DNA of 64,000 nt, taken from contig NZ_RQXV01000005.1 of assembly GCF_003858655.1 (NCBI RefSeq), positions 1 to 64,000 on the forward strand, read 5' to 3'. Origin of the DNA: Amphritea balenae (GTDB taxonomy: Bacteria; Pseudomonadota; Gammaproteobacteria; Pseudomonadales; Balneatricaceae). The position numbers and the translations under genes are program-made. Shown here piece after piece: positions 50,888 to 62,800 of the stretch; the first letter of the stretch is position 1; each line of letters starts with the position of its first letter. The notes under the pieces are model-generated. The model did no database searches. It was not told where the DNA came from and saw only the letters and a program-made list of their open reading frames with translations.

Positions 50888-51556
50888 TTATGCTTTAGCC
50901 AGTTCAGCACGCATCTGATCGATAGTTGCCTTGTAATCATCGGTATTGAATATCGCCGAACCTGCAACAAAGGTATCCGCACCCGCAGCAGCAATCTCAC
51001 CGATATTAGCGGTACCAACACCACCATCCACTTCCAGACGGATATCAAACCCGCTGTCATCGATGATTTTACGCGCCTGCTGTAGTTTTTTCAGTGTCGA
51101 TGGCAAAAACTTCTGACCACCAAAACCCGGATTAACCGACATCAATAGAACCATATCCACTTTATCCAGCACATGCTCCAGATAGGTTAGTGGTGTAGCC
51201 GGGTTAAACACCAGACCTGACTTACAGCCGCCATCACGGATCATCTGCAATGAGCGGTCGATATGATCAGAGGCTTCAGGGTGAAAAGTAATAAATGAAG
51301 CACCGGCGTCAACAAACTCACCTATCATCCGATCAACCGGGGATACCATCAGATGCACATCGATTGGCGCTTCGATGCCATGCTTACGCAGCGCTTTACA
51401 GACCATAGGCCCGATCGTCAGGTTTGGCACATAGTGATTATCCATCACATCAAAGTGCACATAGTCAGCGCCCGCGGCTAACACGTTTTCAACCTCTTCA
51501 CCCAGGCGGGCAAAATCTGCAGAAAGGATAGAAGGTGCAATCTTAAAATCAGCCAT
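50888..51556 (-). CDS. rpe: Ribulose-phosphate 3-epimerase
   Basis: A 222-residue TIM-barrel enzyme that interconverts ribulose 5-phosphate and xylulose 5-phosphate in the pentose phosphate pathway. Characteristic segments are present: [31 protein letters not shown] (metal His and Asp), [31 protein letters not shown] (catalytic Asp) and FVAGSAIF (phosphate loop). Length equals the family norm. It is first of the rpe-gph pair and is divergent from the DUF3530 gene, with 115 bp between them. Confidence 0.97.
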   Translation of the reverse strand: MADFKIAPSILSADFARLGEEVENVLAAGADYVHFDVMDNHYVPNLTIGPMVCKALRKHGIEAPIDVHLMVSPVDRMIGEFVDAGASFITFHPEASDHIDRSLQMIRDGGCKSGLVFNPATPLTYLEHVLDKVDMVLLMSVNPGFGGQKFLPSTLKKLQQARKIIDDSGFDIRLEVDGGVGTANIGEIAAAGADTFVAGSAIFNTDDYKATIDQMRAELAKA

Positions 51557-51671
51557 GGGGATTCACTCTGAAGGTGGTAAATAGATAATTGCGGCCATTG
51601 TACTTTGCCTTAGATTAAACTCAACCTGCTTTATCCTTGCTTATCCCGCTCTGCTCTTTAATAATCGAAGC

Positions 51672-52718
51672 ATGAAATTGATTAAGCCACTGTTTTACAG
51701 CCTGTTATTACTTAGCTCTGCGTTACTTAATGCCGCAGAAGACAGTAACACCGAAACAGCACCGTCTACTGATACTGCCAGTAAACCCACCGCTCAGAAC
51801 GAGCGGATCGAGCCGTCGCCAGAACAACAACGTCAAGCCGATCTTGCGCTGGCACAAAACAGTGAAACCGAAGTCATCTGGCTGGAAAAAGACGGAGAAC
51901 AATGGCTGGCGCTTTATCAGTCAGCTGTCGCCGCCGAAGCCCATGGCAGCATTATCATCTTTCCGGACCAGGCCACCAGCGCAGACTGGCCAGGCCTGAT
52001 TCACCCGCTAAGAACACAGCTGACTGAACATGGTTGGAATACTCTGGCCATTACATTACCGCAACCACCACAACGAGGTATCCCCGCCAGAACCTTGCCA
52101 ACCTTACAAAACCGTAACCAGGTACAAGAAAGTGCAACACCCGCCTCAGAAACTGTAACGGGAACTGAGGCTGAAGCCAGCCAGAACAGTTCAAGCACAG
52201 TTAGTGACGCAAATACATCCACTGAAGCGGCGGATACTTACGCCCTCAAAGTGCTTGAATTAGCCGCATCAGCCAGTAATCAGCTAAAGGATAAAGGCAG
52301 CCAGTTTGAGGTTGTACTAGGCGTTGGTGAAGGTGCTAACTGGGCCGTTAGCTATTTTATGCAGGATGAAACCAGAGCCGACAGAGCCTTAATGATAATA
52401 AACCCAACCATAGCCTCCAGCACCAGTACACCGAACCTACTTTCAATGATTAGCGAATTGAAGACACCGGTACTGGATCTGTGGTCAGATCCAGATCTAA
52501 GCAACAGGTCCTATGCAAAACAAAGACTTCGAGCCGCCAAACGTAGCGGTAACAATGGCTACCGCCAGATCCGCCTGAATCAGCGCTTAAACGATCCTCG
52601 CAGAATGCCACTATGGTTAACTAAACAGGTACGGGGTATTTTAAAAACCAATATTCTGGACAGGAAACCTACTCCAGATATCGCTGCGGAGCCTGTTGAA
52701 CTAACCCCTGGAAGCTAG
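51672..52718 (+). CDS. DUF3530 family exported protein (alpha/beta-hydrolase-like)
   Basis: The 348-residue protein has a Sec signal (FYSLLLLSSALLNAAE) and a Glu/Thr-rich mature start. The conserved part reads EVIWLEKDGEQWLALYQ, GSIIIFPDQATSADWPGLI, LRTQLTEHGWNTLAITLPQP and later VVLGVGEGANWAVSYF, TPVLDLWSDPDLSN and IRLNQRLNDPRRMP. This order suits DUF3530, a periplasmic alpha/beta-hydrolase-like family common in Pseudomonas and relatives; its function is not known. At the expected nucleophile elbow (GVGEGA) the usual Ser is Glu, so hydrolase activity is doubtful. A Ser/Thr/Glu-rich insert of about 40 residues (about 155-195) separates the halves. It is convergent with djlA. Confidence 0.8.
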   Translation: MKLIKPLFYSLLLLSSALLNAAEDSNTETAPSTDTASKPTAQNERIEPSPEQQRQADLALAQNSETEVIWLEKDGEQWLALYQSAVAAEAHGSIIIFPDQATSADWPGLIHPLRTQLTEHGWNTLAITLPQPPQRGIPARTLPTLQNRNQVQESATPASETVTGTEAEASQNSSSTVSDANTSTEAADTYALKVLELAASASNQLKDKGSQFEVVLGVGEGANWAVSYFMQDETRADRALMIINPTIASSTSTPNLLSMISELKTPVLDLWSDPDLSNRSYAKQRLRAAKRSGNNGYRQIRLNQRLNDPRRMPLWLTKQVRGILKTNILDRKPTPDIAAEPVELTPGS

Positions 52719-52772
52719 CATGTTGCCCCAAACACTGATGCTAACATTGCTCCACTGCCATCAGAAAGCAGC

Positions 52773-55370
<2,598 letters not shown>

Positions 55371-55502
55371 ATCTATCAATCCCCTAGCGTTGTTATAGCC
55401 GAATGTTTTATCATGCGGTGCTTTATAGCTATGTTACTCGATTCAAGGTTTACCGATAAAGGAAATCGAAGCTTTTTCTACGCTTCATACTGGACAATCT
55501 GA

Positions 55503-58148
55503 ATGCCGTTCTCAAGACGCTCATCCTACACACTTACTTTGGCTGTTATTGCAGCGCTGTCTAATTCCACACAGGCGGCAGAAACAGCCCCTGTCGCTAA
55601 ACATGCGCTCTGGACCTGCACCATGCAACAAGGCCAGAACTGGGATTGTGACAATCAAAAACAAGCGGCAGCAGAAGATCAGGCATCTGTAACAGAAGAT
55701 AGCAATACCGGTTCTGATAATTCTGACAAATTTGAGAACACGACCAAAACAACAGCTGCAACTATAACTGAACAAAATATCAATGGTCGCTGGCAATGCG
55801 ATGCTGGCACTAACGGTAGCTGGAACTGTACAGATACGCTTAATTTAGGTACACCAACCACACCAGTAGAGATAACTAAGAGCGGTATACCAGCTTCTCA
55901 AAACAAGATTAAACCGCAACAGGCCACCATCTCAAGTCAGCCGACACTAAACATCCCGGCGGCCGATCTGACAATAACTGATTACGCTCAACAAGACTGG
56001 TATCCCATTAGCGGTGCCAGCAAAGCCTGTCACGGGGTGTATATTGAACCTGATTATCAAACCACTTCAGATGCCGAAACAGGCAAGCTTCGCATCGATG
56101 CCGATCAGTCTGATACTCAGTTAGGTGGACTCACTCAGCTTAAAGGTAATGTAGAACTCCGTCAGTCTGGACATTACTTACGCAGTGACTCGGCTGAAGT
56201 TGATCAGGTCTCCAACCAGATTCGGCTAACCGGTAATATCCGATACCGGGAACCCGGCTTACTACTACTGGGCAGCGAAGCTCAGACCAATGCACTTAGC
56301 GGTGAAACGGTTGTATCCAATGCTAACTATGTTGTACATGAGCAATCATTACGGGGCAAAGCCAAACGAATAATCCGATTACAGGATGACCGGGTTAGGA
56401 TGGAACAGAGTACTTATACTACCTGCGCCCCTTCTGACGAAAGCTGGAAGATAGCTGCAGACTCGCTGGTTCTGGATCCAAACAGGGGCTTTGGCACAGC
56501 CAAACATGCAACACTGAAAGTAGCTGATATACCGGTCTTTTACTTTCCTTACCTGGAATTCCCGATCGATGATCAGCGCCATTCCGGCTTTCTGTTTCCC
56601 TCTATTGGCTATTCAAAGTCTGATGGTTTAGAGCTCGGCATTCCTTACTACTTTAATCTGGCAGCTAACTACGATGACACTCTAACACCTAGACTCTTCA
56701 CTGAACGGGGACTGCTGTTAGAAAATGAATTTCGTCACATGGACAGCTATGGCCAACAATCGCTTAGTACCGGCCTGCTTTTCAATGACAATAAGTTCAA
56801 CAAAGATCGCTGGTTGCTCGGTGTCGATCACTTAGGCGGCTCAGGTAGCTGGAGCAGTGAGATAGACTTTAATGCTGTCAGCGATAGTGATTACTTTGAT
56901 GACCTTGGCTCTAGCCTGGAAGTCGACCGCACGACCCACCTTGACCGTTTAGCAAAAGCTAGGTTTCAACAGCAAAACTGGAATGCCACATTACGGGTAC
57001 ATGATTACCAAACCATCGATTCCAGCAAGAGCCCGTATCAACGCTTACCGCAACTTCAGGTTCGTGGTCAGTATAATATCGTTAAAGGACAAGAGTTTGC
57101 CTTTAAATACCTGACTGATGCAACTCAATTCGACCGCGACACTGAAGGTTTAACCGGAATCGATCGGGTTACCGGCAGCCGGCTACATGTCCAGCCTTCT
57201 GCCAGCATGCCGATCATTAGCTCATGGGGTTATCTGAAACCCGAAATCAGCTACTGGATGACTCAGTATAACCTGAACGATCAAATTAGTGGACAGGATG
57301 ACAGCATCAGTCGCACCGCTACTGTTTTCAGCATGGACTCCGGCCTGTATTTTGAACGAGAGACTGACAACTACACCCAATCGCTGGAGCCGCGTCTGTT
57401 TGCACTATACAGTTCTAAAGAAGAGCAACAAGGTATTCCAGACTTTGATACTTCGCTGGCTGACTTTAGCTACAAAAGCCTGTTCCGTAGTAATCGTTTC
57501 TTTGGTCTGGACAAAATTGGTGATAGCCAACAAGTATCACTGGGCTTAAGCTCCGCGTTCTATCGGGCTGACGGTAGTGAATTAAGCCGTTTCAGTCTGG
57601 GCCAGGCGTTTTACTTTGCCGACCGTACCGTTCAACTTAATGGCATCACAACCGTCGATACCGATGAACAATCCAACTTTGCCGCGCAAGCATCATGGAA
57701 CCCTTTCCGTGATCTGAGGGTCACACTGGATACAGAACTGGACCGCGATAATGTTAACCTGGTAGCAACTAATGCAAAAATTCATTACACCCCCTCGATT
57801 AATAAAACGATCAGCTTTGGCTACCGTCAGCGGGACGGTCTAAGAAATCAGACAGACCTGTCCTTCATCTGGCCTCTGGCGCCAGAATGGAGCATGATGG
57901 GTCGCTGGCAGGAAGACCTAGAAAATAAACAAACACCTGAAGCGTTACTCGGTGTGGAATACGCCAGCTGCTGTTGGAAAGTCCGGCTTGCTGCACGCCA
58001 GTGGATAGAGGATGATAGCATTGGCCAAAAAGATAGTGCCATCTATCTGCAGTTCGTCCTGAAGGGATTAGGTGAGGTGGGGAACGGAGATTCCGCCCTG
58101 AAAGATATTATCGGTTTTAAAGAACGTGAAGAGAACAATGACTATTAA
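55503..58148 (+). CDS. lptD: LPS-assembly outer-membrane protein LptD
   Basis: LptD with LptE inserts lipopolysaccharide into the outer leaflet. The 881-residue precursor has a signal peptide (SYTLTLAVIAALSNSTQAAE). Residues about 190-320 form the OstA/LptA-like jelly roll (LRIDADQSDTQLGGLTQLKG, VELRQSGHYLRSDSAEVDQ), and the remainder is the 26-strand barrel with FYFPYLEFPIDDQRHSGFLF near its start. The C-terminal YASCCWKVRLAARQW carries the paired Cys of the essential disulfide rearrangement; partner cysteines lie N-terminally. The start has no clear ribosome site. surA begins inside its 3' end. Length lies between the E. coli and P. aeruginosa proteins. Confidence 0.96.
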   Translation: MPFSRRSSYTLTLAVIAALSNSTQAAETAPVAKHALWTCTMQQGQNWDCDNQKQAAAEDQASVTEDSNTGSDNSDKFENTTKTTAATITEQNINGRWQCDAGTNGSWNCTDTLNLGTPTTPVEITKSGIPASQNKIKPQQATISSQPTLNIPAADLTITDYAQQDWYPISGASKACHGVYIEPDYQTTSDAETGKLRIDADQSDTQLGGLTQLKGNVELRQSGHYLRSDSAEVDQVSNQIRLTGNIRYREPGLLLLGSEAQTNALSGETVVSNANYVVHEQSLRGKAKRIIRLQDDRVRMEQSTYTTCAPSDESWKIAADSLVLDPNRGFGTAKHATLKVADIPVFYFPYLEFPIDDQRHSGFLFPSIGYSKSDGLELGIPYYFNLAANYDDTLTPRLFTERGLLLENEFRHMDSYGQQSLSTGLLFNDNKFNKDRWLLGVDHLGGSGSWSSEIDFNAVSDSDYFDDLGSSLEVDRTTHLDRLAKARFQQQNWNATLRVHDYQTIDSSKSPYQRLPQLQVRGQYNIVKGQEFAFKYLTDATQFDRDTEGLTGIDRVTGSRLHVQPSASMPIISSWGYLKPEISYWMTQYNLNDQISGQDDSISRTATVFSMDSGLYFERETDNYTQSLEPRLFALYSSKEEQQGIPDFDTSLADFSYKSLFRSNRFFGLDKIGDSQQVSLGLSSAFYRADGSELSRFSLGQAFYFADRTVQLNGITTVDTDEQSNFAAQASWNPFRDLRVTLDTELDRDNVNLVATNAKIHYTPSINKTISFGYRQRDGLRNQTDLSFIWPLAPEWSMMGRWQEDLENKQTPEALLGVEYASCCWKVRLAARQWIEDDSIGQKDSAIYLQFVLKGLGEVGNGDSALKDIIGFKEREENNDY

Positions 58149-59430
58149 GCTCGTAAACAAACTGAAACCGGGCCTGACTGCCCTACTGATCACAGCAAGC
58201 CTCAGCGTTCCTGCTGCTCCCGTTACTCTGGACCAGATTGTTGCCATTGTTAACGACGATATCGTTTTGCAAAGTGAATTGAATGACACCGAGCAATCGA
58301 TAAGAAGTCGACTCGCAGCTCAGGGCCGGGCCATACCTGATGATCAGATATTACAGCGTCAGATTCTGGACCGCCTGATTCTGGAAAACATTCAGCTACA
58401 ACTGGGTGAACAACAGGGCATCCGGGTATCCGATTCTGAACTCAACTCAGCACTTGAACGAATCGCTTCCCGTTCAGGACTTAGTCTGGAACAGTTCAGA
58501 GAAACGCTGATTGCCGAAGGCCAGAACTACACCGAGGCCCGTCAACAGATCCGTACCGAAATGCTGATTCAAAAGATCCAACAACGCATCGTAAGCAGTC
58601 GTATTCGGGTATCCCAGCAGGAGATAGATAATTTTCTGACATCAGAACAGGGCCAGCAACAAAATGCGGCTAACTATCGCCTGTCACAGATTCTGATTGG
58701 CGTTCCTCTTCAAGCAACACCAGAGATGATTCAGAAAGCGGAACAGCAGGCCAAAGTGGTAGCTGAACAGCTCAACGCTGGTGTTGATTTTTCTGCCACA
58801 GCAATTGCTCAGTCTCAGGGACCCAATGCTCTTAAAGGCGGAGACATCGGCTGGCGCAAACTCAACGAAATCCCGGAACAGTTTGCAGCTGTCGTAAAAG
58901 ACCTTAATCCCGGACAGTTCAGCACCCCGGTCAGAAGCCCGAGTGGTTTTCATATACTGAAGGTTAATGACAAACAGGGCAGTTCAGTACAACTAGTTGA
59001 GCAGGTTAAGGTGCGTCATATCCTGTTAAGCCCCAATGAAATACGTTCACCTGCACAAACCCGTCGTGAGATCGAAACACTCTACCAACGTCTTCGTAAC
59101 GGTGTTCCGTTTGAAGAAATCGCCAAACAATACAGCGATGATGCAGGCAGCGGTTCCCAAGGCGGCTCTTTAGGCTGGGCTCAGCCAGGCCAGATGGTAC
59201 CTGAGTTTGAACAGGTGATGTTTAATACTGACCCTGGTCAGACCAGCGCACCATTTGAATCCCGTTTCGGCTGGCACATTCTGAAGGTAGAAGATCGCCG
59301 CCAACAAGATATGGGCGAAGAGATGCAGGCCAACCAGGCGCGTTCATCCATCCGGCAGCGAAAATATAACGAAGAACTGCAAAACTGGCTGCGTGAGATT
59401 CGTTCTCAAGCCTACATTGAGCTCAAGTAA
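58138..59430 (+). CDS. surA: Periplasmic chaperone/peptidyl-prolyl isomerase SurA
   Basis: SurA escorts unfolded outer-membrane proteins, including LptD, across the periplasm. I choose ATG 58138 (430 residues) because it gives a normal signal peptide ([19 protein letters not shown]). A GTG at 58126 would add four residues. The N-terminal chaperone module reads [20 protein letters not shown] and [18 protein letters not shown]. Two PpiC parvulin domains follow ([11 protein letters not shown] to [28 protein letters not shown] to [10 protein letters not shown]), then the C-terminal helix. Its start overlaps lptD by 11 bp. Confidence 0.96.
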   Translation: MTIKLVNKLKPGLTALLITASLSVPAAPVTLDQIVAIVNDDIVLQSELNDTEQSIRSRLAAQGRAIPDDQILQRQILDRLILENIQLQLGEQQGIRVSDSELNSALERIASRSGLSLEQFRETLIAEGQNYTEARQQIRTEMLIQKIQQRIVSSRIRVSQQEIDNFLTSEQGQQQNAANYRLSQILIGVPLQATPEMIQKAEQQAKVVAEQLNAGVDFSATAIAQSQGPNALKGGDIGWRKLNEIPEQFAAVVKDLNPGQFSTPVRSPSGFHILKVNDKQGSSVQLVEQVKVRHILLSPNEIRSPAQTRREIETLYQRLRNGVPFEEIAKQYSDDAGSGSQGGSLGWAQPGQMVPEFEQVMFNTDPGQTSAPFESRFGWHILKVEDRRQQDMGEEMQANQARSSIRQRKYNEELQNWLREIRSQAYIELK

Positions 59431-59434
59431 CTTT

Positions 59435-60436
59435 ATGAGTATCTATAGACTGGCCCTGACGCCGGGAGAGCCTGCCGGCATCGGGCCAGATCTTTGTATT
59501 CAGATTGCTCAACAAGGCCACCCTCATCAACTGGTCGCCATTGCCGATCCGAGGCTACTGGAAGCCCGAGCGCAACAGCTCAACCTGCCAATAAAATTGC
59601 TGAGCTATGAGCCGGACCAACCTATTACAGCAACCCCACCGGGTTGTTTATGGGTAGATACTGTGCCGATGAAGCATACTTCTATAGCCGGGCAGTTAGA
59701 CAGTCGCAACGCCCAGTACGTACTCGACACCCTCAGTCGGGCGACATCAGGCTGCCTGAGCAATGAGTTTTCCGCGCTGGTAACGGCACCGGTACATAAA
59801 GGCATTATTAATGATGCAGGAATCCAGTTCAGCGGCCACACTGAGTTTCTCGAGCAGCTAACCGGATCAGACAAAGTCGTCATGATGCTGGCAACGAAAG
59901 GCTTGCGTGTCGCCCTGGCAACCACTCATTTGCCACTTTCAGAGGTGCCAAAAGCAATCACTCAACCGTTGCTAGAGCAGGTATTAGAAGTTCTGCACCG
60001 GGATCTGCAGCGTAGCTTTGGCCTGGACAATCCTCGAATATTAATCGCCGGCCTCAACCCTCATGCGGGCGAAGGTGGCCATATGGGTCACGAAGAGATA
60101 GACACCATACAACCGGTTATTAATCGGTTGCGTCAACAAGGCCTCAATCTGAGTGATCCCCTGCCAGCTGACACGCTATTCAATCAAAAATACCTGGAAA
60201 GCGCCGATGCAGTTCTGGCGATGTATCATGATCAGGGCTTACCTGTTTTGAAGTACAAAGGTTTTGGTCAGGCTGTCAATATTACGCTTGGCATGCCAAT
60301 TATCCGCACATCAGTCGATCATGGCACCGCGTTGGACCTTACTGCAACAGGCCAGGCTGATAGTGGTAGCCTGCTGACGGCTATAAATTATGCCGCCTTT
60401 ATGGCAGGCAATCGCAACAACCGGAATATCCAATGA
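59435..60436 (+). CDS. pdxA: 4-hydroxythreonine-4-phosphate dehydrogenase
   Basis: PdxA oxidises 4-phosphohydroxy-threonine for pyridoxal phosphate synthesis. The natural start is ATG 59435, four bases after the surA stop, giving 333 residues (family about 330); an upstream in-frame start inside surA gives an unlikely extension. Motifs: [28 protein letters not shown] with [11 protein letters not shown] (metal His), [15 protein letters not shown], and [17 protein letters not shown], then [12 protein letters not shown]. It overlaps rsmA by four bases (ATGA), part of the conserved surA-pdxA-rsmA-apaG-apaH order. Confidence 0.97.
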   Translation: MSIYRLALTPGEPAGIGPDLCIQIAQQGHPHQLVAIADPRLLEARAQQLNLPIKLLSYEPDQPITATPPGCLWVDTVPMKHTSIAGQLDSRNAQYVLDTLSRATSGCLSNEFSALVTAPVHKGIINDAGIQFSGHTEFLEQLTGSDKVVMMLATKGLRVALATTHLPLSEVPKAITQPLLEQVLEVLHRDLQRSFGLDNPRILIAGLNPHAGEGGHMGHEEIDTIQPVINRLRQQGLNLSDPLPADTLFNQKYLESADAVLAMYHDQGLPVLKYKGFGQAVNITLGMPIIRTSVDHGTALDLTATGQADSGSLLTAINYAAFMAGNRNNRNIQ

Positions 60437-61236
60437 GTAAAAAACCTGTAGGCCATAAGGCCCGCAAACGTTTTGGCCAGAACTTTCTTCAGGACCAGGG
60501 CATTATCCGTCGCATTATCCGGGCTATTGCACCGGGTGAAGAGCATCACCTGGTCGAGATCGGTCCGGGCCTCGGCGCCATCACGGAAGAGATACTTCCA
60601 CTATGCCAACGCTTAGATGTTGTTGAGCTAGATCGCGACCTGATACCAATCTTGCGAACTAAGTTCTTTAGCTATGAAGATAAGTTCACTATTCACGAAG
60701 GCGATGCGCTGAAATTTGATTTTAGTAGTCTGCAACAAGCTGATGAGCAACTACGGGTTGTCGGTAACCTGCCCTACAACATCTCCACTCCGCTAATCTT
60801 TCATCTGTTAAGCCATGCAGATCTGATTGAAGATATGCACTTTATGCTACAAAAAGAAGTGGTCGATCGTTTAGCCGCTCAACCAGGTGAAAGTGCCTAT
60901 GGCCGACTCGGCATTATGGCTCAGTATTTCTGTCAGGTAGAACCGCTGTTTTTAGTTCCACCTTATGCTTTTGACCCTGCACCAAAAGTTGATTCTGCAA
61001 TTGTGCGTCTGGTACCGTATAAGCAACTTCCCCATAAAGCTAAAGACTATACTAAGCTAGAAGTCGTTGTGCGCACCGCCTTCGGTCAACGTCGTAAGAC
61101 TCTGCGAAATAACCTCAAGCCCCTGTTAAGCGGCGATGAGATTAACGACCTTGGTATTGATCCAGGCCTGCGCCCAGAACGTTTAGCGCTGGAGGATTTC
61201 ATTAAAATCAGTGACTACCTGAGTGATAAGCAGTGA
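60433..61236 (+). CDS. rsmA: 16S rRNA dimethyltransferase RsmA (KsgA)
   Basis: RsmA dimethylates two adjacent adenines in helix 45 of 16S rRNA late in small-subunit assembly. The 267-residue length is typical. [11 protein letters not shown] is at the N-terminus, [15 protein letters not shown] is the SAM-binding loop, [12 protein letters not shown] the acidic strand, and [18 protein letters not shown] holds the catalytic NLPY. The C-terminal helical part includes [17 protein letters not shown]. It overlaps pdxA (ATGA) and apaG (GTGA) by four bases each. Confidence 0.97.
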   Translation: MSKKPVGHKARKRFGQNFLQDQGIIRRIIRAIAPGEEHHLVEIGPGLGAITEEILPLCQRLDVVELDRDLIPILRTKFFSYEDKFTIHEGDALKFDFSSLQQADEQLRVVGNLPYNISTPLIFHLLSHADLIEDMHFMLQKEVVDRLAAQPGESAYGRLGIMAQYFCQVEPLFLVPPYAFDPAPKVDSAIVRLVPYKQLPHKAKDYTKLEVVVRTAFGQRRKTLRNNLKPLLSGDEINDLGIDPGLRPERLALEDFIKISDYLSDKQ

Positions 61237-61640
61237 GTAGCAGCCAGACCACCATGATCGAATCGTTCACACAACACGCTATTATAATTAATGTCGAAAC
61301 CGCTTATCTGCCGGAACAGTCTGATCCGGACAAAAAGCGTTATGTGTTCTCTTATCACATCACCATCACCAACAACGATCAGCAGCCAGTACAACTTTTA
61401 AGACGGCGCTGGCTAATTACCGATGGCGATGAGCAGGTACAGGAGGTTGAAGGTGAAGGGGTTATCGGTGAACAACCGGTGATCGCCCCGCAGCAGAGCT
61501 TCAGCTATACCAGCGGTACAGTTATCTCCACCAAGGTTGGCTCCATGCAAGGCCACTATCAGATGCAGACCGATGATGGGCAAACATTCAATGCTGATAT
61601 CGAGCCCTTTACCCTGGCTCAGCCTAACGCTCTACATTAA
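61233..61640 (+). CDS. apaG: ApaG, FN3-like domain protein
   Basis: A 135-residue member of the ApaG/DUF525 family, a single fibronectin-like beta sandwich of unsettled role often next to apaH. Core motifs are YVFSYHITITNNDQQPVQLL, RRRWLITDGDEQVQEVEGEG, VIGEQPVIAPQQSFSYTSGT and MQGHYQM. The GTG start overlaps the rsmA stop (GTGA), favouring translational coupling. An ATG at 61254 would give 128 residues, closer to the E. coli length, so the exact start is uncertain. Confidence 0.93.
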   Translation: MSSSQTTMIESFTQHAIIINVETAYLPEQSDPDKKRYVFSYHITITNNDQQPVQLLRRRWLITDGDEQVQEVEGEGVIGEQPVIAPQQSFSYTSGTVISTKVGSMQGHYQMQTDDGQTFNADIEPFTLAQPNALH

Positions 61641-61652
61641 GGAAAGCAGTCT

Positions 61653-62474
61653 ATGGCAACTTATGCTATCGGTGATATCCAGGGCTGTTTCGATGAGTTC
61701 ATGGCACTTCTGGAACAGATTAACTTCAGCGCAGATGACAAGTTATGGATTGCCGGAGACCTGGTTAACCGCGGCCCCAAATCCTTAGAAACAGTCCGTT
61801 TCCTTCGCAATATGGGTGACCAGGTATCAGTTGTTCTGGGTAATCATGATCTGCATATGCTGGCTGTTCACAGCGGTGTAATAAAAGCCAAGCGCGGTGA
61901 TACCTTTCAAGACCTGCTACAAGCCCCTGATGCTGAAGCGCTTATAAACTGGCTACGTCACCAGTCTCTATTGGTAACCGATAAAAAACTTGGCTATACC
62001 ATGGTCCATGCCGGTATTCCACCTCAATGGTCGGTAAAAAAGGCTCATAAACGAGCCCGTGAAGTTGAAACTATTATCCAGAGCACACTGGCAAAAGAGT
62101 TTTACCGCCATATGTATGGCAACTTGCCGGCAACCTGGTCGGGTAAACTAGAAGGCTGGGATCGATTACGCGCCATTACCAACTATTTTACCCGTATGCG
62201 TTTTTGTGACAGTAGTGGCAAGCTGGATCTGGCAGTAAAGAGTGGCTTATCTTCGCAACCTGAAGGTTTTGCTCCCTGGTTCAGTCATCAGGGAAAAATA
62301 CTCGACCACCACAAAATAATATTTGGTCACTGGGCAGCACTGGAAGGTATAGCCGACCGGGACAACGTTTTTGCACTGGATACCGGTTGTGTCTGGGGCG
62401 ATCGCCTGACGGCACTTCGACTTGAAGACCAAACTCTATACTCAGTAAAAAGTAATAAAAGGTATGGCCGCTAA
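61653..62474 (+). CDS. apaH: Symmetrical diadenosine tetraphosphatase ApaH
   Basis: ApaH splits Ap4A into two ADP and can also remove Np4 caps from RNA in E. coli. The 273-residue protein shows the metallophosphoesterase signature: YAIGDIQGC (Asp and metal ligands), WIAGDLVNRGPKSLETVRFL, VVLGNHDLHML (GNHD), MVHAGIPPQWS and IIFGHWAALEG (GHW), with ALDTGCVWGDRLTALRLED at the end. A good ribosome site (AAGGAAAG) precedes the ATG. Its stop overlaps the glpE start by one base (TAATG). Confidence 0.97.
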   Translation: MATYAIGDIQGCFDEFMALLEQINFSADDKLWIAGDLVNRGPKSLETVRFLRNMGDQVSVVLGNHDLHMLAVHSGVIKAKRGDTFQDLLQAPDAEALINWLRHQSLLVTDKKLGYTMVHAGIPPQWSVKKAHKRAREVETIIQSTLAKEFYRHMYGNLPATWSGKLEGWDRLRAITNYFTRMRFCDSSGKLDLAVKSGLSSQPEGFAPWFSHQGKILDHHKIIFGHWAALEGIADRDNVFALDTGCVWGDRLTALRLEDQTLYSVKSNKRYGR

Positions 62475-62794
62475 TGGATAACTTTGAATGCATTAACATT
62501 AAACAGGCTGAGCAACTCATTGCCGACGGTGCTATCATCGCTGATATCCGTGATCAACAAAGTTATCAACAAAACCATATAACAGATGCTATTCACCTCT
62601 CCAACGAGAACCTGCACACCTTCATTCAGGAGGCAGACCTGGATGCTCCGTTAATCGTATGCTGCTATCACGGTTTTAGTAGTCAGTCTGCGGCTGGAAT
62701 CCTGATTCAACAAGGCTTTGAGCAGGTATACAGTCTGGATGGTGGCTTCGAGATGTGGCAGGCCACCCGCCCGGACCAGTGCAGCAGTAGTTAG
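62474..62794 (+). CDS. glpE: Thiosulfate sulfurtransferase GlpE (single-domain rhodanese)
   Basis: A 106-residue rhodanese that moves sulfane sulfur from thiosulfate to acceptors such as cyanide or thioredoxin. The domain begins at INIKQAEQLI-like text (INIKQAEQLIADGAIIADIR) and the active-site loop reads CCYHGFSSQSAA; the second Cys aligns with the catalytic Cys of E. coli GlpE (CYHGNSS). VYSLDGGFEMWQ closes the domain. No glycerol genes are nearby. The apaH-glpE-cca order with a one-base overlap suggests co-transcription. Confidence 0.92.
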   Translation: MDNFECINIKQAEQLIADGAIIADIRDQQSYQQNHITDAIHLSNENLHTFIQEADLDAPLIVCCYHGFSSQSAAGILIQQGFEQVYSLDGGFEMWQATRPDQCSSS

Positions 62795-62800
62795 TAACCC

